The notes beneath the pieces were generated by a model, which worked only from the letters and a program-made list of their open reading frames with translations, was not told the origin of the DNA and searched no databases. The translations under genes and the position numbers were made by a program. Of a stretch of DNA of 64,000 bases, positions 1 to 12,225 are shown in pieces (the first letter of the stretch is position 1; each line of letters opens with the position of its first letter). The DNA comes from Symsagittifera roscoffensis. Taxonomy: Eukaryota; Xenacoelomorpha; Acoela; Convolutidae. The stretch is from contig NC_087064.1 in NCBI RefSeq assembly GCF_963678635.1, forward strand, positions 28,002,189 through 28,066,188, read 5' to 3'.

Positions 1-534
1 GCCGAAAAGATGAAATTTCAATTGAGTTTAATCCCAAATTTTCAAAAGCATTTCGTATCAGTTTTTCATCATGCTTAAAAACTTTTGAAAAATCAACCCT
101 TTCTGTTTTTTCATTTTCCGCATACTTATATTCAGGTATACCACTGAACCCTAACTCATGGTCATAATCAATTTTCGTTTTAACAATATCGCTATACTTA
201 GCTATGGTTTGCTGAGGCTGTCTGTATGAGAGAATTTCCTCCACCATAGTCCGAGTACTTTCCACACTCTCCATGAGATCCGTGATATCCCTGCTCAATT
301 CCTTTGTATCTATTGCATCAATTGGAGGGCTTTGTAGACAGCTGTTACATGTAAAGGTCACTTTTTTCCTCTCCAAAAACTTGAACTCATCCTTCGAAAA
401 TCCCATGCAAGTATTATGTGTCACCTCTGACACCTCTCACATAAGATCCAGTTCTCTCCGTTCGACACGTTACATATGGTGCAGCACCCCCGCTGTTTCG
501 ATGCTAATTGAGTTCTAGCTGACGATCCAGGCAT
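1..534 (-). pseudogene. LINE ORF1 fragment with C4HC3 (PHD-type) finger, frameshifted
   Basis: Read on the minus strand, an ATG at 534 opens a frame that stops at 423-421. The reading continues in a shifted frame from about 419 down to base 1 without a stop (about 135 codons) and runs off the window. The first frame gives CCTIC and, ten residues after its last Cys, CERC. The second frame supplies HNTC (418-407) and CNSC (349-338). Together these are four Cys, His and three Cys in PHD spacing, with the expected Trp before the third Cys. PHD fingers followed by a helical region are known from ORF1 proteins of CR1-like LINEs, where they are thought to bind nucleic acid or chromatin. A TGA plus a small indel at 419-423 breaks the gene. 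It could instead be a host PHD-finger pseudogene; no second ORF is visible to decide. It differs from the intact LINE at 38.8 kb, whose ORF1 has no finger. Confidence 0.6.
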
Positions 535-2187
535 AACGTTATATGAAACTATTTAATAAGTTTATAATAATATTAACAAAATTTGTTCATTAATTCGAAA
601 TACACCTGAACCAACTTCCTTGATTTTATTTAATGTATTAGAACAATTCTCTTTACGGCATCTTCCATAACTATGACCCAGTCCGCCAACTGTCCATCTT
701 TTGTCCCCTCATCAAAAACTTACCATTGAAGACTCCCATCTAATTATCATCCCGCATGAATACATCCAACTTGTAGGAAAACATCCAACTCTTCTAGAAA
801 ACATCAGCAATATCAAGTTTAACTCTAAACTCAATAACCTCAATCAAAATCTTCACCACGACTTCATCGCCTCTCCTGAAGAAGTATAATTCATCAGCGC
901 ACTCGAACTTCCATGACCACTGCTACGAAGCAAAAACGTCATTAGCATGCTTGCAAAACTTCTATTGAATTATCAACATATGAAGTGGTTTTTGATCAAA
1001 AGCCATGGACAGAAATAACTTTCACAGCAAAAAACACACGAAAACAAGCATTGTCATTCATCAAAAGAATCCATACGTTATAAATTACCATTTCACAATC
1101 ACGATGATGATCAATTTCATCATTTTCAAAGTTGCAAATTATTTTTCGGTTCCGATATGAAAAAAATTTTAAGCAATGATAAGAACACAGCGAAATTTAT
1201 CAAAAAGTAGCAAAAAAATTGCTACAAAGACAAAAAATTCGTTTACCAATCAGTTTACATTTTAAATCCGTTTGAGATCTAAAAAAGAAAACTTCGTTCT
1301 AATACAAAATTTCACGAATTACAAAAGCGTTTCCAACAGATTAAAATTCTCAAGAAAAAGACCTTATCAAAGTATTGATAAACCGACAGCCTTAACGTAT
1401 AAACTAACTGACTCAAGTACAAAAAAATTACGCAACACAGAAACAACTTCTCAATATATCACTCAACAGGTTACGAACTCCGAGAATTTTCTAGTTAGTT
1501 TCTTTTACTAGATTCCATTTTGTCGTAAGACCTCAAAAGTCATTGATCAAAAAATACCTGACCATACAAAAAAATTACAAAATTATTAAACGACTCGGCA
1601 AAATATAAACCAAAAAACAGTCTAAGTTTCTTACCACTACATAGAGCTTAACTCAAAAACTACTAGAACAAGATCTAATGCCTGAAACAAAGAAAAAATT
1701 ACAAAATCGCGAATCATCTAGACTTCAAAATCAACCGAGAACATGTTGTTAAACATTTAATACACGATAGAAAAGGTTTTGAAAAAATCGAATTTCAAAA
1801 ACGACCTTGAGAAACATGTAGCACAATCAAAAATATACAATTACTTGACATTTTTATTCTAAAAGCCTCTTTGACATCTTCATAAGATTAAAAAAGTTTA
1901 CCCACTTCTAATGAATTAAAACTTCAAAAAATAAGTTTTGATTTCTCAGAAAATATATTCAAACAATCAGCCAGTCACTGCTCTCCAAACTCATTTTTTT
2001 CTAATTGCCACAAAAATTCAACTCCAACATAAAATCATTCACGTCAAAAATAAGCAACACTCTTATGTTTGAAAATTGAATTAAAATTACAATCCCCTTT
2101 TGTCACTCTACACAAAAATCATAAATTTTGTTTGAAATCAGACCCAAAACGTCCCTAAAAAAATAGGGAAACTAGCGTAAAGCTAAA
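535..2187. other. No intact gene; retroelement-derived flank
   Basis: About 597-690 matches 6850-6945 and 13345-13435, which belong to the duplicated retroelement blocks downstream, so this is a third, truncated piece of the same family. An open stretch at 701-889 (62 codons) continues as broken coding-like sequence to about 1010. I do not recognise it; a gag or pol remnant is possible. From 1010 to 2187 the sequence is A-rich and stop-rich in all frames, with nothing I can name. Confidence 0.4.
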
Positions 2188-2664
2188 ATATTACAACATC
2201 TCCCAGCCTAAAGATAGGCTTCCACAAAAAGGCTTCTGATCGTCTTGTAACTAAAAACCAGAACTAGCAACTCGATACCCGACCTCAAAGACTGGTCAAC
2301 ACAAAAAATTCCCTGGATCCAACCCTCTTGTCAAAAATCAATAAACAATCCGACCCCATTCAATGTAGCCCCAAAAAAATAACAGAACTATCGATAACTT
2401 GAAATCACTTTTTAAATGCTGATTTGTCGAACATTTGTCCAAATTTTTAACAAAATTTTGGTAAATTTGATTCACTTCATACCTATTTTTCCAAATATTT
2501 GTATTTTTTTTCTTAATTGATATCTTAGATTTCAAATAAGTAATTTTTTTCTTTTTTTTTCAAAATTGTCATTTTCTGTTTTCTGTTGAAAAAGCTATGT
2601 TTCCTTCTCCCAGGTCATTGGCAAACTAACCAGTTACCATAGCAATCAATGTCTTTTCTTCTAA

Positions 2665-2931
2665 GTGATAAAGTTTCTTGTTCTTAAAAACGAACTGTTA
2701 TTTCTTGTAATCTTCCTAACTGTACTAGCATCCCAAATATTAGCTCTTTATAAATGGATAAATGAAGCAAAAATTGTTTTAACACAGGCAATCAATTTGA
2801 TAATCAATTTTTTTCAAAAACTATTACCAAGAACATACTTTTTCTCAAATTCAACTGACAAAAAGAAATCTATATCAAAATTGCTGATCAAAACCAAAAA
2901 ACGGATACCCCATCTGTCAGACCATGCCTAA
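2665..2931 (+). pseudogene. Small hydrophobic reading frame in retroelement copy 1
   Basis: An 88-codon frame has a strongly hydrophobic segment at about residues 8-30, a second amphipathic stretch at about 40-53 and a basic Lys-rich tail. The corresponding sequence in the second block (about 9173-9437) has a stop in the codon after Ala-Leu, so it is not maintained. It may be a leader/signal-anchor or the membrane end of an upstream protein of the element. I recognise no family. Confidence 0.3.
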
Positions 2932-3507
2932 GTTTAAAAAAAAATCCCCGCGCAATCGATAGTTCAAACCCGCATCCGCACACAAACAACTGATTGTCAA
3001 ACCCGGATGTCATACGTTGAAAACCCATATACCTTCGAAGAAAGTCTATTTCCTTTCACAACATTTAACACATCTACTATCTGACTACCTAGGTTCAACT
3101 CCAACCACAGAAAAAATAAGGAAGAACCCACTGAATCCTTCAAAAATCCAGCGAAGACTTCCGTCTAACGACTAAATTGATCATCTTCTAGTAAAATTTC
3201 AGCAACCCTACCAAAAACGCTTTCCCTGCCATCAACCCAATCAGTTGTAAGGATTTCTTCTCCAAATTCTTTTCCGATAAGTTTACAACAACATCTAAAT
3301 AAAACATATTAAGAACTACAATAAACTTCACAGTTGGGCATTAAACCGATTACAATATCGACAAGACATCGACAAAGATCTTCAAAATTTTAATATTTAA
3401 TTGTGAAGAGTTGATCTATATTTACAACAGTAACAAAAAAGTACCATTGGTTATACATATTTTTACGAGCCACTTTCGGTTCTATCAAACACATGTATCT
3501 TTAAGTA

Positions 3508-3860
3508 TTGACATCACTCAATATCTTCAATCTTCTCGCACGAACCGAACCTACAATTCACAATAAGCTATCCCCACGAGCAGGACCACAAGACCTCTTA
3601 GTGACACACTATTATTGCGATGATAATCAACAAAACATTTTACTCAATTTCGCAATAAACCAAGTAGCCCAATGTGAATCAGACCCACATGCAATTGAAA
3701 CAACTACTGTTTTTGCTTCACTTTAGTCTAAAACTCGCGCTACAACACTTGTAGGCCAAAAATCACAGCAACATTTTTTGAAAAGACAGTACACTGTTTA
3801 CAAGTATCAAGTAGACGGGATCAATAATATTTTTATTAGAGTAATAATGAACGTTTATTA
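3508..3860 (+). pseudogene. Env-like ectodomain remnant, copy 1
   Basis: A frame of 72 codons ends at a TAG (3724-3726) that is CAG in the second copy (see 10015-10404), after which the same frame continues. The segment has scattered cysteines and a spacing loosely like the fusion-protein class of invertebrate retroelement Env proteins. That assignment rests on context (followed by a membrane-spanning piece and an LTR-like block) more than on sequence, so it is tentative. It is an old genomic copy with breaks. Confidence 0.3.
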
Positions 3861-4879
3861 CATCCCTAAAATTATTTGAAAAAAAACTAAATGATTAAAA
3901 TTTGTTCAAAACAAAAATAACACCCGAACACTTGTAAATTTTTAGATCTTTGCCGACTGAACACATCAACATCAACTTGAACAAAGCCATGGCCAGATTC
4001 TACTCAACAAAAAAAAAACAGGACAATCATTTTATGATGGACAATTAACTTATGATCGACAAAAATTGGATACCTCATTTTAGTTTGATTGACCCATCAA
4101 ACAGTTCAGCTTGCAGGAAAAACACTGGCTACCAGAGATTAAGGTTTTTTTATTCAAAAACACAGCTCTAACAAATTCAACTCACACAAGATTTAGAACA
4201 CGAAACTACAAATTATCAAGGCATCAGCTTACCTTTTAAGAATGATCAAGTTTATTGCGACTCCAAGACTCGCAACCAGGCAACCATTGTTTGGTTGCCT
4301 AAAGACAAAAGTACAACCTTCCAAATTGTTAAAGCTCTAGATCGAATGTATAATTTTGACTAAAATGTTTCACAGAATCTATAACACCTCGAAAAAAAAC
4401 CTACAGATCCCTATAGAAATATCAAAGGAATGCAAAATAAATTAACAGGTTTCAAAACTACCCAGAAACAAAATTCACATTTAATTATTGCAAACAGTTT
4501 TTAAAACACAATTTGTTTAAGCTCCTGTTGAATACAAAAAAAGATTCAGTCTGAAAACAGGAAAACTCACAATTCCCAAACACGCTACAAATCAGAAGAG
4601 AGACGACGAAAAATTTTCCATACCAGTTAAACTACTGAAAAACAACAAACAAATTGGTGAAAAGCTACTCCGAGAAAACAAAGTACACGCTAACAAGAAC
4701 TATCACTAATAAATCCCAGTTATTTTGAACCGAACCATTATGATATACATCGTGACAGGGAACTAGAGTACACTATAGGTAGAGTTATTTTTAAAATTTT
4801 CATTATCAGAACTCGAAACACTTCACCAAAAACGTGAATTAGAAAGAACAGAGAAACTCTAATCACTACCACTAGCAGT

Positions 4880-5290
4880 ATTAAAATTTCCGTATGCAGG
4901 ATATCTCCTCTCTGGAAATGGCTCAGTTTTTAATGAATACGATGAAAACATACTTTGGTATTATACCTGTACTAAAAAATTTTCATCACACTTTGCCTTT
5001 GCAGACAAGCGGTTTTACCAACGAACACATTTTTTCATAAAAACAAAGTTCATTTTGTCGTTACATGATCCAGAAGGACAATTTTTTTGGTTACCGTCGT
5101 CCTATGGGTATCAGACTAAAGTCACAACGTAGTAAAACGCAATCCAGACGAAGATGAATTTTATCTCTTCACACAGTACCCCACATTAATGCCATCTTTA
5201 AAGAAATTTTCACCAGAAAACATACGCGCTATTACTCAAAATCCTGATATCGACCTACAATTTAAAGGCGTTATATAATCTAATTCTGAT
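4880..5290 (+). pseudogene. Env-like C-terminal ectodomain remnant, copy 1
   Basis: Frames open in pieces from about 4880 to 5290 parallel those at 11380-11780 in copy 2. They include a stretch rich in aromatic residues and two cysteines. Indels between the copies change which frame is open, so this is a decayed coding sequence and not a gene. Position between the first env-like piece and a hydrophobic segment suggests it belongs to the same protein. Confidence 0.3.
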
Positions 5291-5539
5291 ATACAACATC
5301 ATATTAAAACACAAAAATTCCATAAACTTTTCACAAAAATGGACGCTATACAAAGACAATCAATTGATCAAAATTTTAGGAAAATCACTGAAACATCTGG
5401 TTTTTCATACTTTTATGATCAAAATTATACTGGATATTCCAGAGATATTAGAAACTAAATTTATCTCAACGGCGAAAACTATACCTCCAATCAGAATATT
5501 TAGTTTTCTTTACACTGAAAAATAACTACTAGTTTTTTT

Positions 5540-5740
5540 TAGGATGGCCCTATTACATTCTAGAAAGGTTCACTATCTTGTACGCAATGTTTAACTTCAT
5601 AGGACATTTATTCGCACTTCTCAAAGGCGCATACATCTTATACGCAACACACATACAAACTAACAGACAAGCCAGCTTAGCACGAATATTATTCGCAGGT
5701 TGTTTTTTATTTTTATTTTGTATAAAAAAAAATTACTAGA
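5540..5740 (+). pseudogene. Hydrophobic membrane-spanning piece, copy 1
   Basis: One frame starting near a GGATGGCCC motif gives about 60 codons with two hydrophobic segments separated by a short polar stretch, ending in a Lys-rich end at about 5740. This resembles the transmembrane end of an envelope-type protein and lies directly before the LTR-like block. The counterpart is 12040-12225. No signature is strong enough to name the family. Confidence 0.3.
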
Positions 5741-6430
5741 CGCAAATTTTATTGAATGCAAAAAAAATATATAACAAAACCAAACACCTACGATACTCCA
5801 AAAAACAACACATACTACACAAACAGCACCACCACATTAAACAGTTTATCAAATCATAATCATTTCCAAATAGTCCCACAAACAAATTATAGAACTAAAA
5901 TTTTATTGGCATCACGCTTTCATCAAAAAAATGCAAATAATGCAAATAACGCAGTTCCATTGCAAGTTTTGCATATCAGCCTCAAAAAACTGATGAAACA
6001 AACTAATAAAAATTTAAACAACCTCACTCGGTTAACTTTCGTTCTTAAAACAAGGTTTTTAACCCACGATCAGCCACCAACTTGGATCTCTCTATCGCTT
6101 CATCGCTCTTATTTTTCCATTCTTCAACGACAACACTCTGTCGTGTCCATTTCTGATCACTCTTCTTTTCCCTACCAGTATTCGCTCCCAATTTTGCAAA
6201 ATGTTCACTCAACTCATCTCGCATGCACTCTGGCGATTCTATTCAAAAAGTTGTGACACACATAATACCCTAGGTTTATGAACACTTCCTCCTCCCTACA
6301 CTCTCGTGGTTCTCATTATATAAACCCAAAAATCTTTAAAAACCCTAACACGGCCATAGTATATCAACTAACAAATGCACTACAGATTGAAGACTTCACT
6401 AATACTATACATTGGACTCTGATATGCTCT
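5675..6430 (+). repeat. LTR-like block, copy 1
   Basis: About 755 bp repeated at 7948-8697 and 12168-12920, each time following the hydrophobic env end or, for the second, preceding the next internal block. It contains a TATATAAA box at 6317-6324 downstream of a pyrimidine-rich tract, as expected for a promoter-bearing LTR. The third copy keeps a TATAAA at about 12816-12823 and the second has lost it. Clear TG...CA ends and target duplications were not found, so the exact limits are uncertain. Confidence 0.45.
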
Positions 6431-6508
6431 ACGCCGTTTTATAACACAAAAATTAATTCAATTTTCTAGCAAACACTTTGAGCACACAATCATACGCTAT
6501 ATGAAAAG

Positions 6509-7390
6509 CTCACCTTATGACACGGATCCAGCAGTTAACTCAGAAAACAAAGAAAAAAATTCATAAAAATAAATTTTAGATTTGACTTAGACAGATCTAT
6601 GAAATTTTGACCCCGTAAGATCACTCGCTACAAAACACTACAGCATATGAATCGTATTTCACTAAATTTGATCTTTTTCAACTCACCTCCAACTTCATCG
6701 TCCCCAAGGAGTGCGACGTTATTTGCTCGCATCAAGTAATGCTAAAAACGAAATTAACTAAAGCTCACTCTTGCTTCCGCTTTATTCAGAGACAGTTATT
6801 ACAAAACTGTCCCTCACGGAATTCCCAGTAAAAATATTTCTTCGGTTATTCGAAGTTCACCTGACCTTACTTCCTTGATTTTACTTGTTGTATTAGATCA
6901 ATTTCTTTTACAGCATCCTCCATAACTATGACCCAGTCAGCCACAAAAATCATTATTGCACTCACATTTTTTTAAATGTTTGTTTTGTCAGTTTTCTTAT
7001 GGAGCTCACCAAAAAATTCTTAAAAAGAACAAAAAAATTAAATAAATTTGAAAACTTCGTAAATTTTAACCAAAAATTATTCGCCAAAACTTTTACGTAG
7101 CTGTAGATTAATAAAATTAGGCATTAAATGCAAATAAAATGCAAAAAAATCAAATTAACAATGGGTCATAAATTAAGATAAAAACTAACCTTTTTATCAA
7201 GTGATTCTTTTTTGTCAACTCTCCATTTTGCACTCGCCCATATTTCACGCCCACTTTTCCACACTCTTGCTTAGTTTTCTAACAGTGTGTGAATAAAAGA
7301 ACTTCTAATTCTGCAACTTGGCTGATAACAACTTTAACTTGCTTTCACACGCTTCAATTTTTCCCTTAACCCGGTTGGAAGAAGACATTA
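6509..7390. repeat. Duplicated block B, copy 1
   Basis: From AGCTCACCTTATGACACGG to about 7390 this matches 12988-13872 almost base for base. It includes the segment also found at 597-690. No open coding frame of note. It is probably 5' internal or flanking sequence of the same retroelement, joined at different points in the two places (6505 and 12988). Confidence 0.6.
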
Positions 7391-7799
7391 AAGCTAAGCA
7401 TAAATAACGAACGCGACACACATCACTGCAAAAATAACATGTACAGGAGTTTGCGGTACTCAAACCAGATAAAATTAGATTAAACTGTATTAAAATTAAG
7501 CTCAAATTACTGAAGTTATAAACTGAAATTATTACAAACCAAAGACCATTTGTTTTTGAAAAAAGGACATTACCGAATGAAAAAAGAAAAAACAACTGAT
7601 TTGAAAGAGGCAAAATAGTAATACACAAATAAAGACTCTACTCAAAGAGACACTCAAAAGTATACCTCATTGGCCTAACCTACCAGAAGTTGATCGAAGC
7701 ACTTGTGCTCACCATGTACTTAGAACCCCGACCAACAAATTTTCTTAAGTGTAGCTCTAGGTTGAGCAACTCTTTAAATTAACCGAGCTAATTAAAACG
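7391..7799. other. Single-copy stretch inside the patchwork
   Basis: This sequence has no second copy in the window. The minus frame at 7305-7628 is hydrophobic with no recognisable family, and I treat it as a chance frame. It is absent at 13872, where block B joins directly to the next block. Confidence 0.35.
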
Positions 7800-7946
7800 C
7801 TATAGCGAAATTAACTAACGAAGATCAAAACTAAAACTAAAAGGTGCAGATGTATAAAACGTAAAAGATTTCCTCGAGCAAAAGAAACGAGCAGCAATAT
7901 GGAGATGAAACTCGTCGACATTACAACTCTGGAATGGCAAACCCAC
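7800..7946. repeat. Duplicated block C, copy 1
   Basis: Matches 13880-14036 closely. In this copy the sequence is interrupted at about 7946 by the LTR-like block; in the other it continues into unrelated sequence. This gives one internal boundary of the LTR-like block. Confidence 0.55.
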
Positions 7947-7947
7947 A

Positions 7948-8697
7948 GGTTATCACGAATATGATTCGCGGGTTGTTTTTTATTTTTATTTTGTAAAAAA
8001 TCAAAATTACTAGACGCAAATTTTATTGAATGCAGAAAAATATATAACAAAACCAAACACCTATGATACTCCAAAAAACAACACATACTACACAAACAGC
8101 ACCACCACATTAAACAGTTTATCAAATCATAATCATTTCCAAATAGTCCCACCAACAAATTATAGAACTAGAATTTTATTGGCATCACGCTTTCATCAAA
8201 ATAATGCAAATAATGCAAATATTGCGGTCCCATTGCAAGTTTTGCATATCAGCCACAAAACACTGATGAAATAAACAAATAAAATTTTAAACAACCTCAC
8301 TCGGTTAACTTTCGTTCTTATAACAAGGTTTTTAACCCACGATCAGCCACCAACTTGGATCTCTCTATCGCTTCATCGCTCTTATTTTTCCATTCTTCAA
8401 CGACAACACTCTGTCGTGTCCATTTCTGATCTCACTTCTTTTCCCTACCAGTATTCGCTCCCAATTTTTCAAAATTTGCACTCAACTCATCTCGCATGCA
8501 CTCAGGCGATTCTATTCAAAAAGTTTTGACACACATAATTCCCTAGGTTTATGAACACTTCCTCCTCCCTACCCTCTCTTGGTTCTCTTTTTAATTTCCA
8601 AAAAATCTTTAAAAATCCCTAACACGGCCATAGTATATCACCTAACAAATGCACTACAGATTGAAGACTTCACTAATACTATACATTGGACTCTGAT
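7948..8697 (+). repeat. LTR-like block, copy 2
   Basis: Second copy of the 5675-6430 block. It sits immediately upstream of internal block 8698-12920, as a 5' LTR would, and the third copy (12168-12920) follows that block, as a 3' LTR would. Point differences, such as a frame break around 8274 and loss of the TATA-like box, show it is not a fresh insertion. Confidence 0.45.
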
Positions 8698-10014
8698 ATT
8701 ACAACATCTCCCAGCCTAAAGATAGGCTTCCACAAAAAGACTTCTGATCGTCTTGTAACAAAAAACCAGAACTAGCAACTCGATACCCGACTTTCAGACT
8801 GGTCAACAACAAAAATTCCCTGTATCAAACCCTCTTGTCAAAAATCAATAAACAATCCGACCCCATTCGGTTTAGCCTCAAAAAAATAACAGAACTATCG
8901 ATAACTTGAAATCATTTTTTAAATGCTGATTTGTCGAACATTCGTCCAAATTTTTAACAAAATTTTGGTAAATTTTATTCACTTCATACCTATTTTTCTG
9001 AATATTTGTATTTTTTTTTCTTAATTGATATCTTAGATTTCAAATAAGTAGTTTTTTTCTTTTTTTTCAAAATTGTCAGTTTCTGTTTTCTGCTGAAAAA
9101 GCTATGTTTCCTTCTCCCAGGTCTTTGGCAAACTAATCAGGTACCATAGCAATCAATGTCTTTTCTTCTAAGTGATAAGGTTTCTTGTTCTTAAGAACGA
9201 ACTGTTATTTCTTGTAATCTTCCTAACTGTACTAGCATCTCAAATATTAGCTCTTTAAAAATGGATAAATGAAGCAAAAATTGTTTTAACACTAGCAATC
9301 AATTTGATAATCAATTTTTGTCAAAAACTATTGGCAAGAACATACTTTTTCTCAAATTCAACTGACAAAAAGAAATCTATATCAAAATTGCTGATCAAAA
9401 CCAAAAAACAGATACCCCATCTGTCAGACCATGCCTAAGTTTAAAATAAAATCCCCGCACAATCGATAGTTCAAACCCGCATCCGCACACAAACAACTGA
9501 TTGTCAAACCCGGATGTCATACGTTGAAAACCCATATACCTTCGAAGAAAGTCTATTTCCTTTCACAACATTTAACACATCTACTATCTGACTACCTAGG
9601 TTCAACTCCAACCACAGAAAAAATAAGGAAGAACCCACTGAATCCTTCAAAAATCCAGCGAAGACTTCCGTCTAACGACTAAATTGATCATCTTCTAGTA
9701 AAATTTCAGCAACCCTACCAAAAACGCTTTCCCTGCCATCAACCCAATCAGTTGTAAGGATTTCTTCTCCAAATTCTTTTCCAATAAGTTTACAACAACA
9801 TCTAAATAAAACATATCAAGAACTACAATAAACTTCACAGTTGGGCATTAAACCGATTACAATATCGACAAGACATCGACAAAGATCTTCAAAATTTTAA
9901 TATTTTATTGTGAAGAGTTGATCTATATTTACAACAGTAACAAAAAAATACCATTGGTTATACATATTTTTGCAAGCCCCTTTCGGTTCTATCAAACACA
10001 TGTATCTTTAAGTA

Positions 10015-10404
10015 TTGACATCATTCAATATCTTCAATCTTCTCGCACGAACCGAACCTACAATTCACAATAAGCCATCCCCACGAGCAGGACCACAAGA
10101 CCTCTTAGTGACACACTATTATTGCGATGACAATCAACAAGACATTTTACACAATTTCGCAATAAACCAAGTAGCCCAATGTGAATCAGACCCACAAGCA
10201 ATTGAAACAACTACTGTTTTTGCTTCACTTCAGTCTAAAACTCGCGCTACAAAACTTGTAGGCCAAAAATCACAGCAACATTTTTTGAAAAGACAGTACA
10301 CTGTTTACAATTATCAAGTAGACGGGATCAATAATATTTTTATCAGAGTAATAATGAACGTTTATTACATCCCTAAAATTATTTTAAAAAAACTAAATGG
10401 ATAA
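10015..10404 (+). pseudogene. Env-like ectodomain remnant, copy 2 (129 codons)
   Basis: Same frame as 3508-3726 but with CAG in place of the TAG, so it runs 129 codons. It carries two cysteines about 15 residues apart in the first half and no obvious membrane segment. Context (next frames, membrane piece at 12040-12225, LTR-like block) suggests an envelope-type glycoprotein fragment. Whether errantivirus-, BEL- or other-type cannot be decided from this fragment. Confidence 0.35.
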
Positions 10405-11379
10405 AATTTGTTCAAAACAAAGCTAAAACCCGAACACTTGTAAATTTTTAGATCTTTGCCGACTGAACACATCAACATCAACTTGAACAAAGCCATGTCC
10501 AGATTCTACTCAACAAAGAAAAAACAGGACAATCATTTTATGATCGACAATTGACTTATGATCGACAAAAATTGGATACCTCATTTTGGTTTGATTGACC
10601 CATCAAACAGTTCAGCTTGCAGGAAAAACACTGGCTATCGGAGATTAAGATTTTTTTATTCAAAAACACAGCTCTAACAAATTCAACTTACACAAGATTT
10701 AGAACACGAAACTACAAATTATCAAGGCATCCGCTTACCTTTTTAGAAAGATCAAGTTTATTGTGACTCCAAAACTCGCAACCAGGCAACCATTGTTTGG
10801 TTCCCCGAAGACAAAAGTAAAAGTACAGCCTTCCAAATTGTTAAAACTCTAGCTCGAATGAATAAATTTGACTAAAATGTTTCACAGAATCTATAACACC
10901 TCGAAAAAAACCTACAGATCCCTATAGAAATATCAAAGGAATACAAAATAAGTTAACAGGTTTCAAAACTACCCAGAAACAAAATTCACATTTAATTATT
11001 GCAAACAGTTTTAAAACACAAAGAACTGTTTAAGCTCCTGTTGAATACAAAAAAAAATATTCAGTCTGAAACAGGAAAACTCACAATTCCCAAACACGCT
11101 ACAAATCAGAAGAGAGACGACGAAAAATTTTATATACCAGTTAAACTACTGAAAAACAACAAACAAATTGGTGAAAAGCTACTCCGAGAAAACAAAGTAC
11201 ACGCTAACAAGAACTATCACTAATAAATCACACTTATTTTGAACCGAACCATTATGATATACATCGTGACAGGGAACTAGAGTACACTATAGGTAGAGTT
11301 ATTTTTAAAAATTTCATTATCAGAACTCGAAACATTTCACCAAAAATGTGAATTAGAAAGAACACAGAAACTCTAATCA

Positions 11380-11780
11380 CTACCACTCGCGGTATTAAAT
11401 TTCCGTATGCAGGATATCTCCTCTCTGGAAATGGCTCAGTTTTTAATGAATACGATGAAAACATACTTTGGTATTATACCTGTACTAAAAAATTTTCATC
11501 ACACTTTGCCTTTGCAGACAAGCGGTTTTACCAACGAACACATTTTTTCATATAAACAAAGTTCATTTTGTCGTTACATGATCCAGAAGGACAATTTTTT
11601 TGGTTACCGTCGTCCTATGGGTATCAGATTAAATCACAACGAACTCAATCCAGACGAAGATGAATTTTATCTCTTCACACATTAATGCCATCTTTAAAGA
11701 AATTTTCACCAGAAAACATACGCGCTATAACTCAAAATCCTGATATCGACCTACAATTTAAAGGCATTATTTAATCTAAT
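11380..11780 (+). pseudogene. Env-like C-terminal ectodomain remnant, copy 2
   Basis: Counterpart of 4880-5290. The frame at 11407-11685 (92 codons, tail rich in Asp/Glu) and another frame over 11380-11570 are both partly open. Comparison with copy 1 suggests neither is the whole original frame. Decayed. Confidence 0.3.
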
Positions 11781-12039
11781 TTTGATATACAACATCATAA
11801 AAGAACACAAAAATTCCAAGAACTTTTCACAAAAATGAACGCTATACAAATACAATCAATTGATCAAAACTTTAGGAAACTCACTGAAAGATCTGGTTTT
11901 TCAGACTTTCATGATCAAAGTTATATTTGATGTTTCAGAGATATTAGAAACTAAATTTACCTCAACGGTGAAAACTATATCTCCAATCAAAATCTTTAGT
12001 TTTCTCACACTGAAATTAACTAGTAGTTTTTTTTAGGAT

Positions 12040-12225
12040 GGCCCTATTACATTCTAGAAAGGTTGACTATCTTAGACGCAATGTTTAACTTCATAGCACA
12101 TTTATTAGCACTTCTCAAAGGCGCATACATCTTATACGCAACACACATACAAATTAACAGACAAGCCAGCGTAGCATGAATATTATTCGCAGGTTGTTTT
12201 TTATTTTTATTTTGTAAAAAAACCA
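12040..12225 (+). pseudogene. Hydrophobic membrane-spanning piece, copy 2
   Basis: Counterpart of 5540-5740, with two hydrophobic segments and a stop at about 12178. Leads into the third LTR-like block. Confidence 0.3.

Larger units (their letters stand above)
2188..6430 (+). mobile_element. Decayed LTR-retroelement 3' half, copy 1 (env-like)
   Basis: This block is about 90-95% identical by eye to 8698-12920 and begins with the same motif, ACAACATCTCCCAGCC. Order inside: a hydrophobic small reading frame (2665-2931), env-like pieces (3508 to about 5290), a hydrophobic C-terminal piece (about 5540-5740), then an LTR-like block (5675-6430). That order, with env last before a repeated terminal block, is what an env-bearing LTR retroelement or endogenous retrovirus-like element would show. 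Gag and pol are not recognisable. Many stops and frameshifts make it non-functional. Confidence 0.45.

Noticed and set aside
7811-8158. Minus-strand frames across the LTR-like block
   Set aside because: They cross a block boundary at 7946 and mirror plus-strand repeat sequence; no conserved features.
3508-12225. Naming a specific virus or retrovirus genus for the env-like remnants
   Set aside because: Fragments are short and frameshifted and no polymerase is present; a profile search would be needed.
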